Source: Bacillota bacterium (GTDB lineage Bacteria > Bacillota > Syntrophomonadia > Syntrophomonadales > Syntrophomonadaceae). From it: a stretch of 61,766 nucleotides of DNA. Positions 42,271 through 50,916 of this stretch are shown here, piece by piece. The first letter of the stretch is position 1. The number at the start of each line of letters is the position of its first letter. Where the stretch lies: assembly GCA_023395515.1 (NCBI GenBank), contig JAEWZB010000079.1, positions 1-61,766 on the forward strand. Direction: 5' to 3'. Made by a program: the position numbers and the translations under genes. Under the pieces are notes generated by a model, which worked only from the letters and a program-made list of their open reading frames with translations, ran no database searches and was not told where the DNA came from.

Positions 42271-43857
42271 CTAACCTTTCTGGGCTAAAGTAAAAGGGGG
42301 AATTTCATAAACAGACATATGATCAATAGTAATTATAAATATATCTCCTTCTTCATGGAGAATAGTATTAGTATCCAGGGTACTTATCTGCCGGTCAATT
42401 TTAACTTCTTCCAGGATAGCTGCATAAGGGGCGGGAAATATCTTACCTACTTCCAGAGGCAAGCGTTCGACCTTGACATTAAACCCTTTCCAGACCCGGC
42501 TTAAATTACGGGGAGCCAGTATTCTTTCTAAATCCCCGCGGGTATTACTGATAAAGCTTAAGTAGGAATCTAAGATATTAATTAATCCTAAATATTTTCC
42601 TTCCAGCAGTTTAGAAAAATCATGTTTTTCTTTTAATGAATTAAGCTCCCGGTCTAATAAAGAACATTCTAAGTTAACCATATTTAACTGTTTAGCTAAA
42701 AGCGGAACTTGCATAAGGTCTTCATTCTGTAGAAATTGTTGAAATTTAGCTTGATAATCATTTAACAGATTATCGGCAATTTTAGCTAAATAAGCAAAAT
42801 CCGGCTCTCCCATCTGCCTAATATTATCATGAATGCGGTCCAAGGTAGTCTTGGCCGCGGAAATGTTATGATTTAATGCCAGTAAGGAATGGCGGCTTAA
42901 ATCAATTAAGGCAAAACTGTTGCTTAATAAATCCTCGGCCATCCGGGAATAATTCTGGGCTAAGAAATCTAAGCCCTTATCTAATATGATTAAAAAACTG
43001 GATATTATATTTTCATATTCTTGGGCCAGGGACTGAATTTTGTCTAATTTATTTAATTCATTATAGGCTGATATTAACTCGGTAAAGTTCTGGATTTTAA
43101 AATTAAAGTCGGCTATAAAAGGCTGGGGCAAGGTAGTCCAGCTTTTTTCACTATTAATAGCTTTTACTTGCAGAGCAAATTCATTTAAAATAGCCGTAAC
43201 TATTTTTTTACTGATATCATTAGCTTGCAGTTGTTTAAGCAGCTTTAAAATAGCTTTTAGTCTTACCATAAGGCGCCTGATCATATCTAATTCGGCCGGA
43301 GTCGCTTTATAGGTTCTAACTAATATTCGGGCCATATTAGGGTAGAGTCGAACCGCATTTAATAATTCCGGGTCTTCATAGAGGGTAATAAGTAAATTAA
43401 TAGTATTTTGCAGGCTAATTAAAGCATTATGCAAACTTTTAAAGACATATAATAACTCGGTGCCGGGCTGTTCTTTTTCCCTATATACCGTATATAGAGA
43501 ACTATTAAAATCCTCGCGGGTATCAGCCAGCAGGCGGTTAACGATTTTAACCTGATTATATAATTTGGCATACCTTTTAAGATTTGCCAGCAAGTCCTTA
43601 ATAATCATGTCCTGATCTTGTTTTATCTGGAAAAGCTCTTCTAATTCTTGAGTAATAGTTTTTTGATAGTAAGGAAAAAAGTGTTCGTGAAAACTTTTAT
43701 AGTAGTAAGTATTTAGTTCGGTTATATAGTTATCAATTGAATCATAGTTAATTTCAGCTGCGGCTAAGTTTATATTCAGGGCAGAGGGAATGCGGTTTTT
43801 TACCTGCTGTAATAATTCTTCCAAATGATTTAAATATTTGGCGACTTCCTGGCTCAT
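42271..43857 (-). CDS. Large helical protein of unknown function
   Basis: 528 aa, almost entirely alpha-helical by composition (Leu, Lys, Glu, Asn, Ala), with several coiled-coil-like stretches at about 1-130, 160-240, 270-340 and 380-420. The last 90 residues turn beta-rich (Leu-Glu-Glu-Val-Lys-Ile-Asp ... Ile-Phe-Ile-Ile-Thr-Ile-Asp). No signal peptide, membrane segment, Walker motif or known domain is seen. Its ATG overlaps the upstream stop by 4 bases (ATGA), and the Hsp70-like gene follows 5 bases after its stop. This tight packing suggests a complex of these products. Confidence 0.72.
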   Translation of the reverse strand: MSQEVAKYLNHLEELLQQVKNRIPSALNINLAAAEINYDSIDNYITELNTYYYKSFHEHFFPYYQKTITQELEELFQIKQDQDMIIKDLLANLKRYAKLYNQVKIVNRLLADTREDFNSSLYTVYREKEQPGTELLYVFKSLHNALISLQNTINLLITLYEDPELLNAVRLYPNMARILVRTYKATPAELDMIRRLMVRLKAILKLLKQLQANDISKKIVTAILNEFALQVKAINSEKSWTTLPQPFIADFNFKIQNFTELISAYNELNKLDKIQSLAQEYENIISSFLIILDKGLDFLAQNYSRMAEDLLSNSFALIDLSRHSLLALNHNISAAKTTLDRIHDNIRQMGEPDFAYLAKIADNLLNDYQAKFQQFLQNEDLMQVPLLAKQLNMVNLECSLLDRELNSLKEKHDFSKLLEGKYLGLINILDSYLSFISNTRGDLERILAPRNLSRVWKGFNVKVERLPLEVGKIFPAPYAAILEEVKIDRQISTLDTNTILHEEGDIFIITIDHMSVYEIPPFTLAQKG

Positions 43858-45311
43858 TTTAACACCCCCAAGAACTTTCCGGTTAATATTACCCTTCTTA
43901 ATTCCTCGTTTTTTAACTTAAATAAATCAGGTTTTTCCTTAATATCAACTAAAATAGAATTATTATTATAATAGGTTGTCAATTTAAGAATTTTCTCCAG
44001 CTGCTCCCGAACGGCCGGGGAGGTATTAGTAATTAAATCGGTGATTAAGGTTTCATTAATAATAAGGGAACTAGGCAGCCATCTAAACAGGCTCAAATAA
44101 TTTTCGGCTAAAATATCCTTAGCTATACTCTCCTTAACCCAGCCATGTTTAAGCAGGTTTCTTAATAATTCCAGGGTAATAAATGTTTCGTGGGGCAGGG
44201 CAGCCAGTTTATCCTGAGCTAACCGGCAGATTTCTAAAAAGCGGTTACCAGATAAACGGTCGGTTATTTCATAATCAAAAAGTAAGGGAACCTCATCGGC
44301 TCGCATTTGCCTGATTTTTAATACTTCCGGGTAAAGATCTAATATGGTGGTAGTAAAAGAGCTGGAAGTAACCTGCATTTTTTCATAAAGCTTTAAATAA
44401 TTCAGAGAGGCTCTATCATAATTAAGATCAGGAAAATGGCGGCTATACATTTGCACAGCAAAATGGAAAGGGGCCGACTGGTTAAGCAACGCGTACATAG
44501 ATATAGTTTTAAGTACTAATTTATTAAAGGTTTTAATCGCTTTTTCGTCTGGATTTAAAGTTAATGACTGGTTATTTCCCGGGTAATTGTTATAAATGAA
44601 TAGTAGTAAATGCAGACAGTCCTCAATCAGGCCCAGCTCAAATAAGGAGGAAACCACCGGCAGCAGGTTCGCTCCCGCCTCTGTTTCAGAAGGGGAATTA
44701 TTATAGATAGCCTGGTTTTTATGTAAAAGGTTGACTGTATCTATCAGCAGTTTGACTTTATCCCCCTGGGGAGTAGGGTAGGTCAGTGAATTTTTGGTTA
44801 AATCTAAACCATAGAATATTTTTCTTTGTTCCTTTTCTATCTCTGCCAGTCTTTTTTTTAAAAGTTTTCTAAAATCTTGATTGGCGGTTTTATGGGATAT
44901 AAATTGACATTGGGAAGCTGTCAATATGCTAATAATCGGGGTAAAGAAGTGGTCCAGTTCCTGATTATAAAGATGGACCAAAAATAACAGTTGTTCTATG
45001 CCCGGTTTATAATCCCTAATATATTTAGGCATAAACTCCAGGAAAGCTCGAATTATTTCGGGATTAGCCGCTTTCAGCCAGTTAAGGGCCGGTGATTTAT
45101 CCAGATTAGGAATTAGAGCCCCAAAAAAGTCGGCTGGTCTGCCGGTCAAGTAAAGGCTGCGATACAAAAACTCTATCTGCTCCCTAGTTTCCAAAATAAT
45201 AGTGTGATCAATAGTAAAATTATTTCTGAATTCTTGGCGTATTTTTAATTCATTATGCCAATAAGCAAATAAATCGGTAGTTTCATTAAGTTTTTGCCAT
45301 AGTTCTTGCAT
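43854..45311 (-). CDS. Large helical-repeat-like protein of unknown function
   Basis: 485 aa, soluble, rich in Leu, Asn and Tyr helices reminiscent of TPR/ARM solenoids, though no repeat consensus can be named. No export signal, nucleotide site or catalytic motif is visible. It overlaps the next gene by 4 bases and begins 5 bases after the 229-aa gene. It is unrelated by eye to the 528-aa product. Together they look like structural or scaffolding parts of one system. Confidence 0.7.
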   Translation of the reverse strand: MQELWQKLNETTDLFAYWHNELKIRQEFRNNFTIDHTIILETREQIEFLYRSLYLTGRPADFFGALIPNLDKSPALNWLKAANPEIIRAFLEFMPKYIRDYKPGIEQLLFLVHLYNQELDHFFTPIISILTASQCQFISHKTANQDFRKLLKKRLAEIEKEQRKIFYGLDLTKNSLTYPTPQGDKVKLLIDTVNLLHKNQAIYNNSPSETEAGANLLPVVSSLFELGLIEDCLHLLLFIYNNYPGNNQSLTLNPDEKAIKTFNKLVLKTISMYALLNQSAPFHFAVQMYSRHFPDLNYDRASLNYLKLYEKMQVTSSSFTTTILDLYPEVLKIRQMRADEVPLLFDYEITDRLSGNRFLEICRLAQDKLAALPHETFITLELLRNLLKHGWVKESIAKDILAENYLSLFRWLPSSLIINETLITDLITNTSPAVREQLEKILKLTTYYNNNSILVDIKEKPDLFKLKNEELRRVILTGKFLGVLK

Positions 45312-45316
45312 GGTTC

Positions 45317-46006
45317 TTAATCACCATCGTTTCTGCCGTAAAATGTATAATTTAAAAGCTGAACCGCATTTTGAGCTTTAACTAGGCTGGATTCGGTAAG
45401 AAATACATAATAGTAAATTGATTTCTCCTTATTAGTAAAAATACCTCCTAAACAGTCAGGAGCTATTACTTCGAAACGGTCAAAGCTGGCTTTATTTCTG
45501 GTCAAATAACGGTAAGTCTGGATACGGCTTATAAAAGAATAACAAAGTAAACGATCAAAATGATATTTTAAGCCTCGTTCCTTATAAGGATTAGCATCTT
45601 CATATTTTACAATAATATTTCCCGTTCTAGGGCGGGGAAGTTCAGTGTTTATAACCTGAGGATTTAAGATGTTCTGCCAAAAGAAGGGAATACTAAGCTC
45701 AATTCCCCCCCAGGTATCATAAAGATAAGGCTGGGCTTCGGGAGGAAAGGCGGTTAAAGGTATAGTTCCCTGCCGATGTAAATCAGGATGACAGATTAGA
45801 AAATCGATCAGGTTGTCCATGTTCCAGGCATATTTAGGTATAAGGGTGTTGTAATCTAAATAAAGCAGTCCCGCATATTTCTCATAAAAGACATAATATG
45901 AGGGAGGAGACTTGTGCCTGAGTTCTTCAATATATTGTAAAAGTTCGCTGTATTCTATAGGAGTTAATTCTTCTTGGCGGCTAATTTTCCTGATTATTCT
46001 GCGCAT
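45317..46006 (-). CDS. Protein of unknown function, 229 aa
   Basis: 229 aa, soluble and rich in Tyr, Phe and Trp; segments such as Tyr-Tyr-Val-Phe-Tyr-Glu-Lys-Tyr and Tyr-Leu-Tyr-Asp-Thr-Trp-Gly-Gly-Ile-Glu-Leu stand out. No domain is recognised. GAGGATAAAAT precedes the ATG. It is placed between the PdaA-like lipoprotein (14 bases upstream) and the 485-aa gene (5 bases downstream), so it belongs to the same transcription unit. Confidence 0.68.
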   Translation of the reverse strand: MRRIIRKISRQEELTPIEYSELLQYIEELRHKSPPSYYVFYEKYAGLLYLDYNTLIPKYAWNMDNLIDFLICHPDLHRQGTIPLTAFPPEAQPYLYDTWGGIELSIPFFWQNILNPQVINTELPRPRTGNIIVKYEDANPYKERGLKYHFDRLLCYSFISRIQTYRYLTRNKASFDRFEVIAPDCLGGIFTNKEKSIYYYVFLTESSLVKAQNAVQLLNYTFYGRNDGD

Positions 46007-46020
46007 ATTTTATCCTCTTT

Positions 46021-46950
46021 TTACTCAAATAAAGCAAAGACATAGCCTTCCTTTTGCAAATCTGCAATTATATCATTAAGGGCTTCGGTATTACTTTTGG
46101 AGACTGCATGCAGAAGGATTACGGCTCCAGGATGGATATGATCCATCACATATTTATAGGAAAAGTCTTGGCCCGGTTGTTTATTAGGGTCCCAATCATT
46201 AAAAGCCAAGCTCCAAAAAACCGTCTTATAACCTAATTGGCTGGTTAAACTAAGACTAGTTTCGGAATAAGCACCTTCCGGAGGTCTGATATATTTAGCC
46301 ATGGGAGTATTGGTTAAAACCTCAAATTCCTCGGCCAGACTAGTTATTTCCGTAGCAAGTTTCTCGGGGGTAACTTTAGCTAAATTAGGATGATTCCAAG
46401 TATGGTTAGCCACCATATGGCCTTCATTTACCATGCGTTTAACTAGTTCGGGCTGAGATTTTATATAATGTCCGGTAATAAAAAAGGTTGCTTTAATATT
46501 ATGAGCTTGCAGGGTATCTAAAATTTGGGGAGTATAACCTAATTCATACCCCTCATCGAAAGTAAGGTAAATCTTGGAGCTGCCATCATCCGGTATTATA
46601 TAAAAACCCTGGTGCTCATTAAGGAGCTCTTGGGCACTAGCTGGAATTACCGGGATAGTATGCTCTAAGTTGGGTTTTAAATACCAGGATAAAGATTTAT
46701 TTTCCGTCTCGGCCGGCATAGCTGGGGGAGCCGGGTTAACTGGTGTTTCCTCCTTAGCAGCAGGCTGTTCATCTGGAATAGATACTACTTCCTCGGCCGG
46801 GTCAAGGGTAGGCTCTTTTACCAGGTTTTCTTCATTTAATTTTGGTGTTTCTATGCTAGGATTATGGTTAAGGTTATGGGCTTCTTGTCCACAACCCGAC
46901 AATAAAAAAACGCCTGCTATAAATACAGATATAATTTTTGATTTAATCAA
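46021..46950 (-). CDS. PdaA-like polysaccharide deacetylase lipoprotein
   Basis: 309 aa. A lipoprotein signal with Leu-Ser-Gly-Cys20 is followed by an acidic/Pro linker (about 30-90) and a NodB domain: Leu-Thr-Phe-Asp-Glu-Gly-Tyr-Glu-Leu-Gly-Tyr (motif 1), His-Thr-Trp-Asn-His (zinc-binding motif 2), Arg-Pro-Pro-Glu-Gly (motif 3) and Leu-Leu-His-Ala (motif 5). The Asp-Glu-Gly-Tyr-Glu form and the Gly-His-Tyr-Ile-Lys-Ser-Gln-Pro-Glu-Leu stretch match PdaA, which makes muramic delta-lactam in spore cortex. B. subtilis PdaA is not a lipoprotein with such a linker, so localisation may differ. Heads the minus-strand cluster after a 64-aa gene. Confidence 0.88.
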   Translation of the reverse strand: MIKSKIISVFIAGVFLLSGCGQEAHNLNHNPSIETPKLNEENLVKEPTLDPAEEVVSIPDEQPAAKEETPVNPAPPAMPAETENKSLSWYLKPNLEHTIPVIPASAQELLNEHQGFYIIPDDGSSKIYLTFDEGYELGYTPQILDTLQAHNIKATFFITGHYIKSQPELVKRMVNEGHMVANHTWNHPNLAKVTPEKLATEITSLAEEFEVLTNTPMAKYIRPPEGAYSETSLSLTSQLGYKTVFWSLAFNDWDPNKQPGQDFSYKYVMDHIHPGAVILLHAVSKSNTEALNDIIADLQKEGYVFALFE

Positions 46951-46982
46951 GATGTCATCTCCTTTTATATATTTTTACTGAT

Positions 46983-47177
46983 TTATTTGGGTAATTCAAC
47001 ATCAAATATAATTTCATCTTCCAGATGTAAAAAATTAACTATAATACCGTCTTCTAATAATAACGCCACATGAGTTTCGGTACAGTCCAGAATTTTTTTA
47101 ATAGTGCTGCCTTCTAAATATTTGGCTAAGAGATGGTAATCGTCCCACAACAGGTGAGAAATTAATCCTTTATCCAT
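46983..47177 (-). CDS. Small protein of unknown function
   Basis: 64 aa, acidic, with no signal or membrane segment; Leu/Ile-rich alternating patterns suggest a small beta-rich domain. GAGGTGAT precedes the ATG. It lies 32 bases upstream of the PdaA-like gene on the same strand, so it may be the first gene of the cluster. No function can be offered. Confidence 0.6.
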   Translation of the reverse strand: MDKGLISHLLWDDYHLLAKYLEGSTIKKILDCTETHVALLLEDGIIVNFLHLEDEIIFDVELPK

Positions 47178-47344
47178 TACATATCACCTCTACTAATAAT
47201 ATACTGATTTTTTTAAGGGAAGTTACAGATGAAATGATAAAAACCAAAGTATTTACTGGTAGAATTTAAGCAAGGCTAAAATATCAGGTTGGACTTTTAT
47301 ATTAAGGTATTATTTACTGGGGACGAGGAAAGGACTTTTTAATT

Positions 47345-47947
47345 ATGCGTTGGTTAAGACTGTGGTTATTTCCGGTTATTTTTTTAGTCTTACTGCTTTA
47401 TGGAGGATTAAATAATTATGATATTTTAAATAATCCTCACAGTGTGGCCCAGCTTTACTGGCAAAACCTTAAAAAAGGTAAGTTTAGTTATGGCCTGGAG
47501 GGAAAATATTACAACCGGATATCTTTTGCAGATTTAGAACCGGGGGATATTCTGGTAGGAGGTTATCCTAAATGCTCTTATGGCCGATTTTCTCATGCCG
47601 GTATTTATATAGGGGACAATCTGGTTATGGAAAGCTACGGAGATTTAGGTGTTACTACTCAGCCTATCAATCATTTTTGGGATTATAGTGAAATTGCGTT
47701 ATTGAAAGTCGAAGTAAGTCCGGAAATAAAAAATAATGCTATCGACTATATTAAAAATTATGAGGGAGGTCTATTTTATCCGGTAGCTTTTAAACCTGGG
47801 GACCGGATATGGAATTGTACCAAGATTATTTGGAAAGCGTATTTAGAACAAGGCATAGATTTAGATGAAAATAAAGACATATGGGTAACTCCCGAAGCTT
47901 TTTACCATAGTAGCTGGACTACCGTTATAAGAGAGAAGGGCAGATGA
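47345..47947 (+). CDS. YiiX-type (NlpC/P60-like) cysteine hydrolase, membrane-anchored
   Basis: 200 aa. An N-terminal hydrophobic anchor (about 5-20) is followed by a permuted papain-like fold: Asp-Leu-Glu-Pro-Gly-Asp-Ile-Leu, Phe-Ser-His-Ala-Gly-Ile-Tyr-Ile-Gly (His), and Trp-Asn-Cys-Thr-Lys-Ile-Ile-Trp-Lys-Ala-Tyr (catalytic Cys), ending Trp-Val-Thr-Pro-Glu-Ala-Phe. Related proteins act on wall peptides or lipids. GAGGAAAGGA precedes the ATG. Its stop overlaps the next start by 4 bases. It is divergent from the Hsp70-like cluster. Confidence 0.82.
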   Translation: MRWLRLWLFPVIFLVLLLYGGLNNYDILNNPHSVAQLYWQNLKKGKFSYGLEGKYYNRISFADLEPGDILVGGYPKCSYGRFSHAGIYIGDNLVMESYGDLGVTTQPINHFWDYSEIALLKVEVSPEIKNNAIDYIKNYEGGLFYPVAFKPGDRIWNCTKIIWKAYLEQGIDLDENKDIWVTPEAFYHSSWTTVIREKGR

Positions 47948-48348
47948 TGATAAAAACCTTGCGCCTATTAGGTATACATTTTTTTGCCGCTTTAGCCATC
48001 TGGTTAAGTACTTATATAGTGGGATTAGATATATTTTTGAGTTTAGTCTACCTTTTAATAATTAGTGTGGAAGTAAAAAGCCTGCAAAAAGAGCCCCTAA
48101 AAGTTAAATGGTGGGCGGCCGCCCTGTGGTTATCTATACCCCTAATCCTTAGTTTCATGACTTTCTTTAATTTAAGTGGTATGACTATTTTTTTACTGGA
48201 ATTTTGGTATACTCCGGTATTGCCACTTTTATCTTTAAAGCCCTACCTGTTCGACTCGGGTAGACCTTTATATTACTATATCTTAATAATTTTGCCCTTA
48301 ATCTTCAGTCTGCATTTTTATGGGCTGACTAAAAAGCATAAGTGGTAA
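47944..48348 (+). CDS. Small integral membrane protein, unknown
   Basis: 134 aa with four predicted helices (about 7-25, 27-42, 55-75, 110-127) and a basic C-terminus. No family is recognised. It overlaps the YiiX-type hydrolase by 4 bases (ATGA) and is therefore translationally coupled; it may assist export or anchoring of that enzyme. Confidence 0.72.
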   Translation: MMIKTLRLLGIHFFAALAIWLSTYIVGLDIFLSLVYLLIISVEVKSLQKEPLKVKWWAAALWLSIPLILSFMTFFNLSGMTIFLLEFWYTPVLPLLSLKPYLFDSGRPLYYYILIILPLIFSLHFYGLTKKHKW

Positions 48349-48353
48349 AAAAT

Positions 48354-48427
48354 AATCCGCTAGCTGCCCTAAACTATTGAAAATCAGATCGCCTGACAAC
48401 AATGTTTAGATTTTGAGCTAGCGGATT
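48354..48427. repeat. Palindrome, possible terminator or MITE arm
   Basis: AATCCGCTAGCT (48354-48365) and AGCTAGCGGATT (48416-48427) are perfect 12-bp inverted arms with a 50-base loop, directly after the membrane protein gene. Confidence 0.6.
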
Positions 48428-48433
48428 TCTGGT

Positions 48434-48524
48434 AGAAAACAGTAACTTCTTATACAATGTTAATTATATAATATTGCTTAAGTGTTAACCTTGGTTAGGA
48501 ACTTAGAGCGTGTTACTGTTTTCT
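48434..48524. repeat. Second palindrome adjoining the first
   Basis: AGAAAACAGTAAC (48434-48446) and GTTACTGTTTTCT (48512-48524) are perfect 13-bp inverted arms. They start 6 bases after the first palindrome ends; the enclosed sequence is AT-rich and shows no gene. Confidence 0.6.
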
Positions 48525-48639
48525 AATAGTATTGTGCGCAGCTATGAAAGTTAATATACAGGAAAATAATGGTATTAAAAATAGAGATGGATTAGGGAAT
48601 GGAAAGCTGAATTTCCTAAGTTAATTAGGAGTATGACAT

Positions 48640-48894
48640 GTTGAATGTATAAATATGTAGGAACGTTTGACGTAGCATGGGAGAATACACCCTGCGAAGG
48701 CTCAAGAAAAAAAGGGGCGAGCTCTATGGATGGAGCGAGAGGGACACTGAACAGGATGTGACTTTGGCCCGGTACCCCTTTTTTCTTGAGACAAGTAGTG
48801 GTGTTTTGTCCTTAGGGGTGACCGTTAGGGAACATCGTAATGCCCTATGGGTACCCCATGCGGAGGCTGGTGACGGAATATTTATACATTCAAC
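48640..48894 (+). ncRNA. Structured non-coding RNA candidate (raiA-like?)
   Basis: The 255-nt segment is closed by a perfect 17-bp helix: GTTGAATGTATAAATAT (48640-48656) with ATATTTATACATTCAAC (48878-48894). Inside are GCATGGG (48675-48681) with CCCATGC (48855-48861), and CTCAAGAAAAAAAGGGG (48701-48717) with CCCCTTTTTTCTTGAG (48775-48790). Smaller hairpins are GCTC-TATGGAT-GGAGC and GACAA-TTGTC. The region between 48675 and 48861 is GC-richer than its surroundings, as expected for a conserved RNA. From memory the layout recalls the raiA-motif RNA class of Firmicutes; this is not certain. It ends 62 bases before the reductase gene. A strand call of + rests on that orientation and on the class memory. 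Confidence 0.7.
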
Positions 48895-48956
48895 TAATGG
48901 TTAATAACTTTTTGTGGTAAAGAATTAAAACCGGAGAGATGAAAGGGGAATTTAAG

Positions 48957-50900
48957 GTGAATAAATACCAAAGTTTAAGTGCCCCCCTTACCATTAAGGG
49001 GATAGAATTTAGAAACCGGATTATAATGCCGGCGATGGGAACTGGCATGGCTTCTATTAATGGAGAAGTTACCACCCAGCTTATAAAGTATTATGCCCAA
49101 AGAGCTAAAGGCGGAGCCGGTGGGATTATAGTAGAAATTGCTTGTGTTGACAGCCCGGTAGGAAAAGCGAGCATGACTCAATTAAGAATTGATAAACCCG
49201 AATACATAGCCGGCTTAAAAGAATTGAGCGAAAACATTCAAGCTCATGGCTGTAAAGCTTTAGTACAGTTACATCATGCCGGCCGGCAAACTAGTCCGGT
49301 AGTTACCGGCAATAATCCGGTTGCCCCGTCTCCCATAGCTTGTAAGCTCATGCGGGCCGAGCCGGAAGAACTGAGCCGGGAGGGAATTAAGCAAATAAGA
49401 AAAAGCTTTGTTAAATCAGCTATATTTGCAGCTAGAGCAGGATTTGACGGAATAGAGCTACATGCTGCCCATGGCTATTTATTAAGTGAATTTCTGTCTC
49501 CTTATACTAATAAAAGAGCAGATGAGTATGGCGGTTCACTGGAAAACCGGGTTCGTCTTATCACGGAGATAATTAGCGATATAAAAAATATAGTTCCCCA
49601 TATGTTGCTGGGAGTAAGGTTTAATGTGGCTGATTTTGTTAAAGGCGGACTGGAAGCGGAAGAAGGTATTTTAATAGCTAAAATGCTGGAAGCAGCGGGA
49701 GCCGATTTACTAGATGTATCTTGCGGTATTTACGAATCGGGGCAAACTTCGATTGAAACGGCTTCTTTTGCCCCGGGCTGGCGATTTGATATGGTGAATC
49801 AAGTTAAAAACGCAGTAAATATTCCAATAATGGGCGGGGGAGTCATAAGGGAACCGGAAATAGCCGATAAACTCATTGCCGAAGGTAAGACCGATTTAGT
49901 TTGGGTAGGCCGGGGAATGCTGGCTGATCCTTATTGGGCGGCTAAAGCTATAGCCGGAAAACCCGAGGCCATAAGACCTTGTATTACATGCAATACCTGC
50001 TTCAACCAAATTAATAATGCTATGCACATCAGGTGTGCAGTTAATCCCTTAACCGGACGGGAATATTTATTAGATAAAAACGTAGTATTACCTGATTATA
50101 AAGTACTGGTGGCAGGCGGAGGCCCGGCGGGAATGCAGGCTGCTCTGAGTCTGGCTTCAGCCGGAGCTAAAGTAACCTTAGCCGAAGCGCAAAATAAGCT
50201 GGGTGGACAGCTAAATATTGCGGCTAAACCTCCGCTCAAAGAAAATATAACGAAAATAAAAGACTTCCTTATTAATGAAACCAGGCGCAGCAGTGTCGAA
50301 GTCAGATTAGGTTGCTTTGCTGATGAAACTTTAATAGAAGAGCTAAAACCGGACATTATAGTCTGGGCTTTAGGAGCCCGGGAGATAATTCCGGCTATAG
50401 AAGGTTTGGAAACTGCGGAAGTAGTAAGTGTGGAGGAAATTCTAAACGGAAATATTGTCTTAAAAAATGAAAAAGTCCTGGTTATAGGCGGAGGCAGTAC
50501 CGGTTGTGAAGTGGCGGAATTTTTACTCGGGTCTAATGAAGTAACAATAGTAGAAAAACAACCGCAACTGGCCATAGGATTAGAAAATATGACCCGGCTG
50601 GAACTGCTGGCCCGCTTAAAAAAAGGCGGACTAGAACGTAAGTTAGGCTTTGCAGTAGCAGCAGTTAATAACCAACAAGTCCAGCTAAAAAACCTGGCTG
50701 ACCATAATATAGAAGCCCGAGAATACGATAAAATTGTCTGTGCCGTGGGCTACCATAAAAATGATGTTATAGACACCAGTTATTTTAATGAAGTTAAGAA
50801 AACCTATACAATCGGAGATAACCGCAACCCTCAGGATATTATGCAGGCGCTTTATGACGGTATGATGGTAGCTTATGATTTAGCTGCCGCTTATCTTTAA
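48957..50900 (+). CDS. Old Yellow Enzyme-type dienoyl/enoate reductase (FadH-like)
   Basis: About 647 aa. N-terminal FMN TIM barrel with Asn-Arg-Ile-Ile-Met-Pro-Ala-Met-Gly, Leu-His-His-Ala-Gly-Arg and Glu-Leu-His-Ala-Ala-His-Gly-Tyr-Leu-Leu-Ser-Glu-Phe. A 4Fe-4S site follows: Cys-Ile-Thr-Cys-Asn-Thr-Cys-Phe then Cys-Ala-Val-Asn-Pro. The C-terminal part has two Rossmann motifs (Val-Ala-Gly-Gly-Gly-Pro-Ala-Gly-Met and Val-Ile-Gly-Gly-Gly-Ser-Thr-Gly) for FAD and NAD(P). It reduces a conjugated C=C bond of an acyl-CoA or acid. GTG at 48957 follows AAAGGGG by 7 bases; ATG at 48939 is too close to its putative ribosome site. Confidence 0.93.
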   Translation: MNKYQSLSAPLTIKGIEFRNRIIMPAMGTGMASINGEVTTQLIKYYAQRAKGGAGGIIVEIACVDSPVGKASMTQLRIDKPEYIAGLKELSENIQAHGCKALVQLHHAGRQTSPVVTGNNPVAPSPIACKLMRAEPEELSREGIKQIRKSFVKSAIFAARAGFDGIELHAAHGYLLSEFLSPYTNKRADEYGGSLENRVRLITEIISDIKNIVPHMLLGVRFNVADFVKGGLEAEEGILIAKMLEAAGADLLDVSCGIYESGQTSIETASFAPGWRFDMVNQVKNAVNIPIMGGGVIREPEIADKLIAEGKTDLVWVGRGMLADPYWAAKAIAGKPEAIRPCITCNTCFNQINNAMHIRCAVNPLTGREYLLDKNVVLPDYKVLVAGGGPAGMQAALSLASAGAKVTLAEAQNKLGGQLNIAAKPPLKENITKIKDFLINETRRSSVEVRLGCFADETLIEELKPDIIVWALGAREIIPAIEGLETAEVVSVEEILNGNIVLKNEKVLVIGGGSTGCEVAEFLLGSNEVTIVEKQPQLAIGLENMTRLELLARLKKGGLERKLGFAVAAVNNQQVQLKNLADHNIEAREYDKIVCAVGYHKNDVIDTSYFNEVKKTYTIGDNRNPQDIMQALYDGMMVAYDLAAAYL

Positions 50901-50916
50901 AGCCTGGGAGGACAAT

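Noticed and set aside
48677..48904. A 75-codon frame on the + strand
   Set aside because: It coincides with the highly structured RNA candidate, has no ribosome site and no protein-like composition.
50096..50575. A 159-codon frame on the minus strand
   Set aside because: It is antisense to the Rossmann part of the reductase and shows no independent features.
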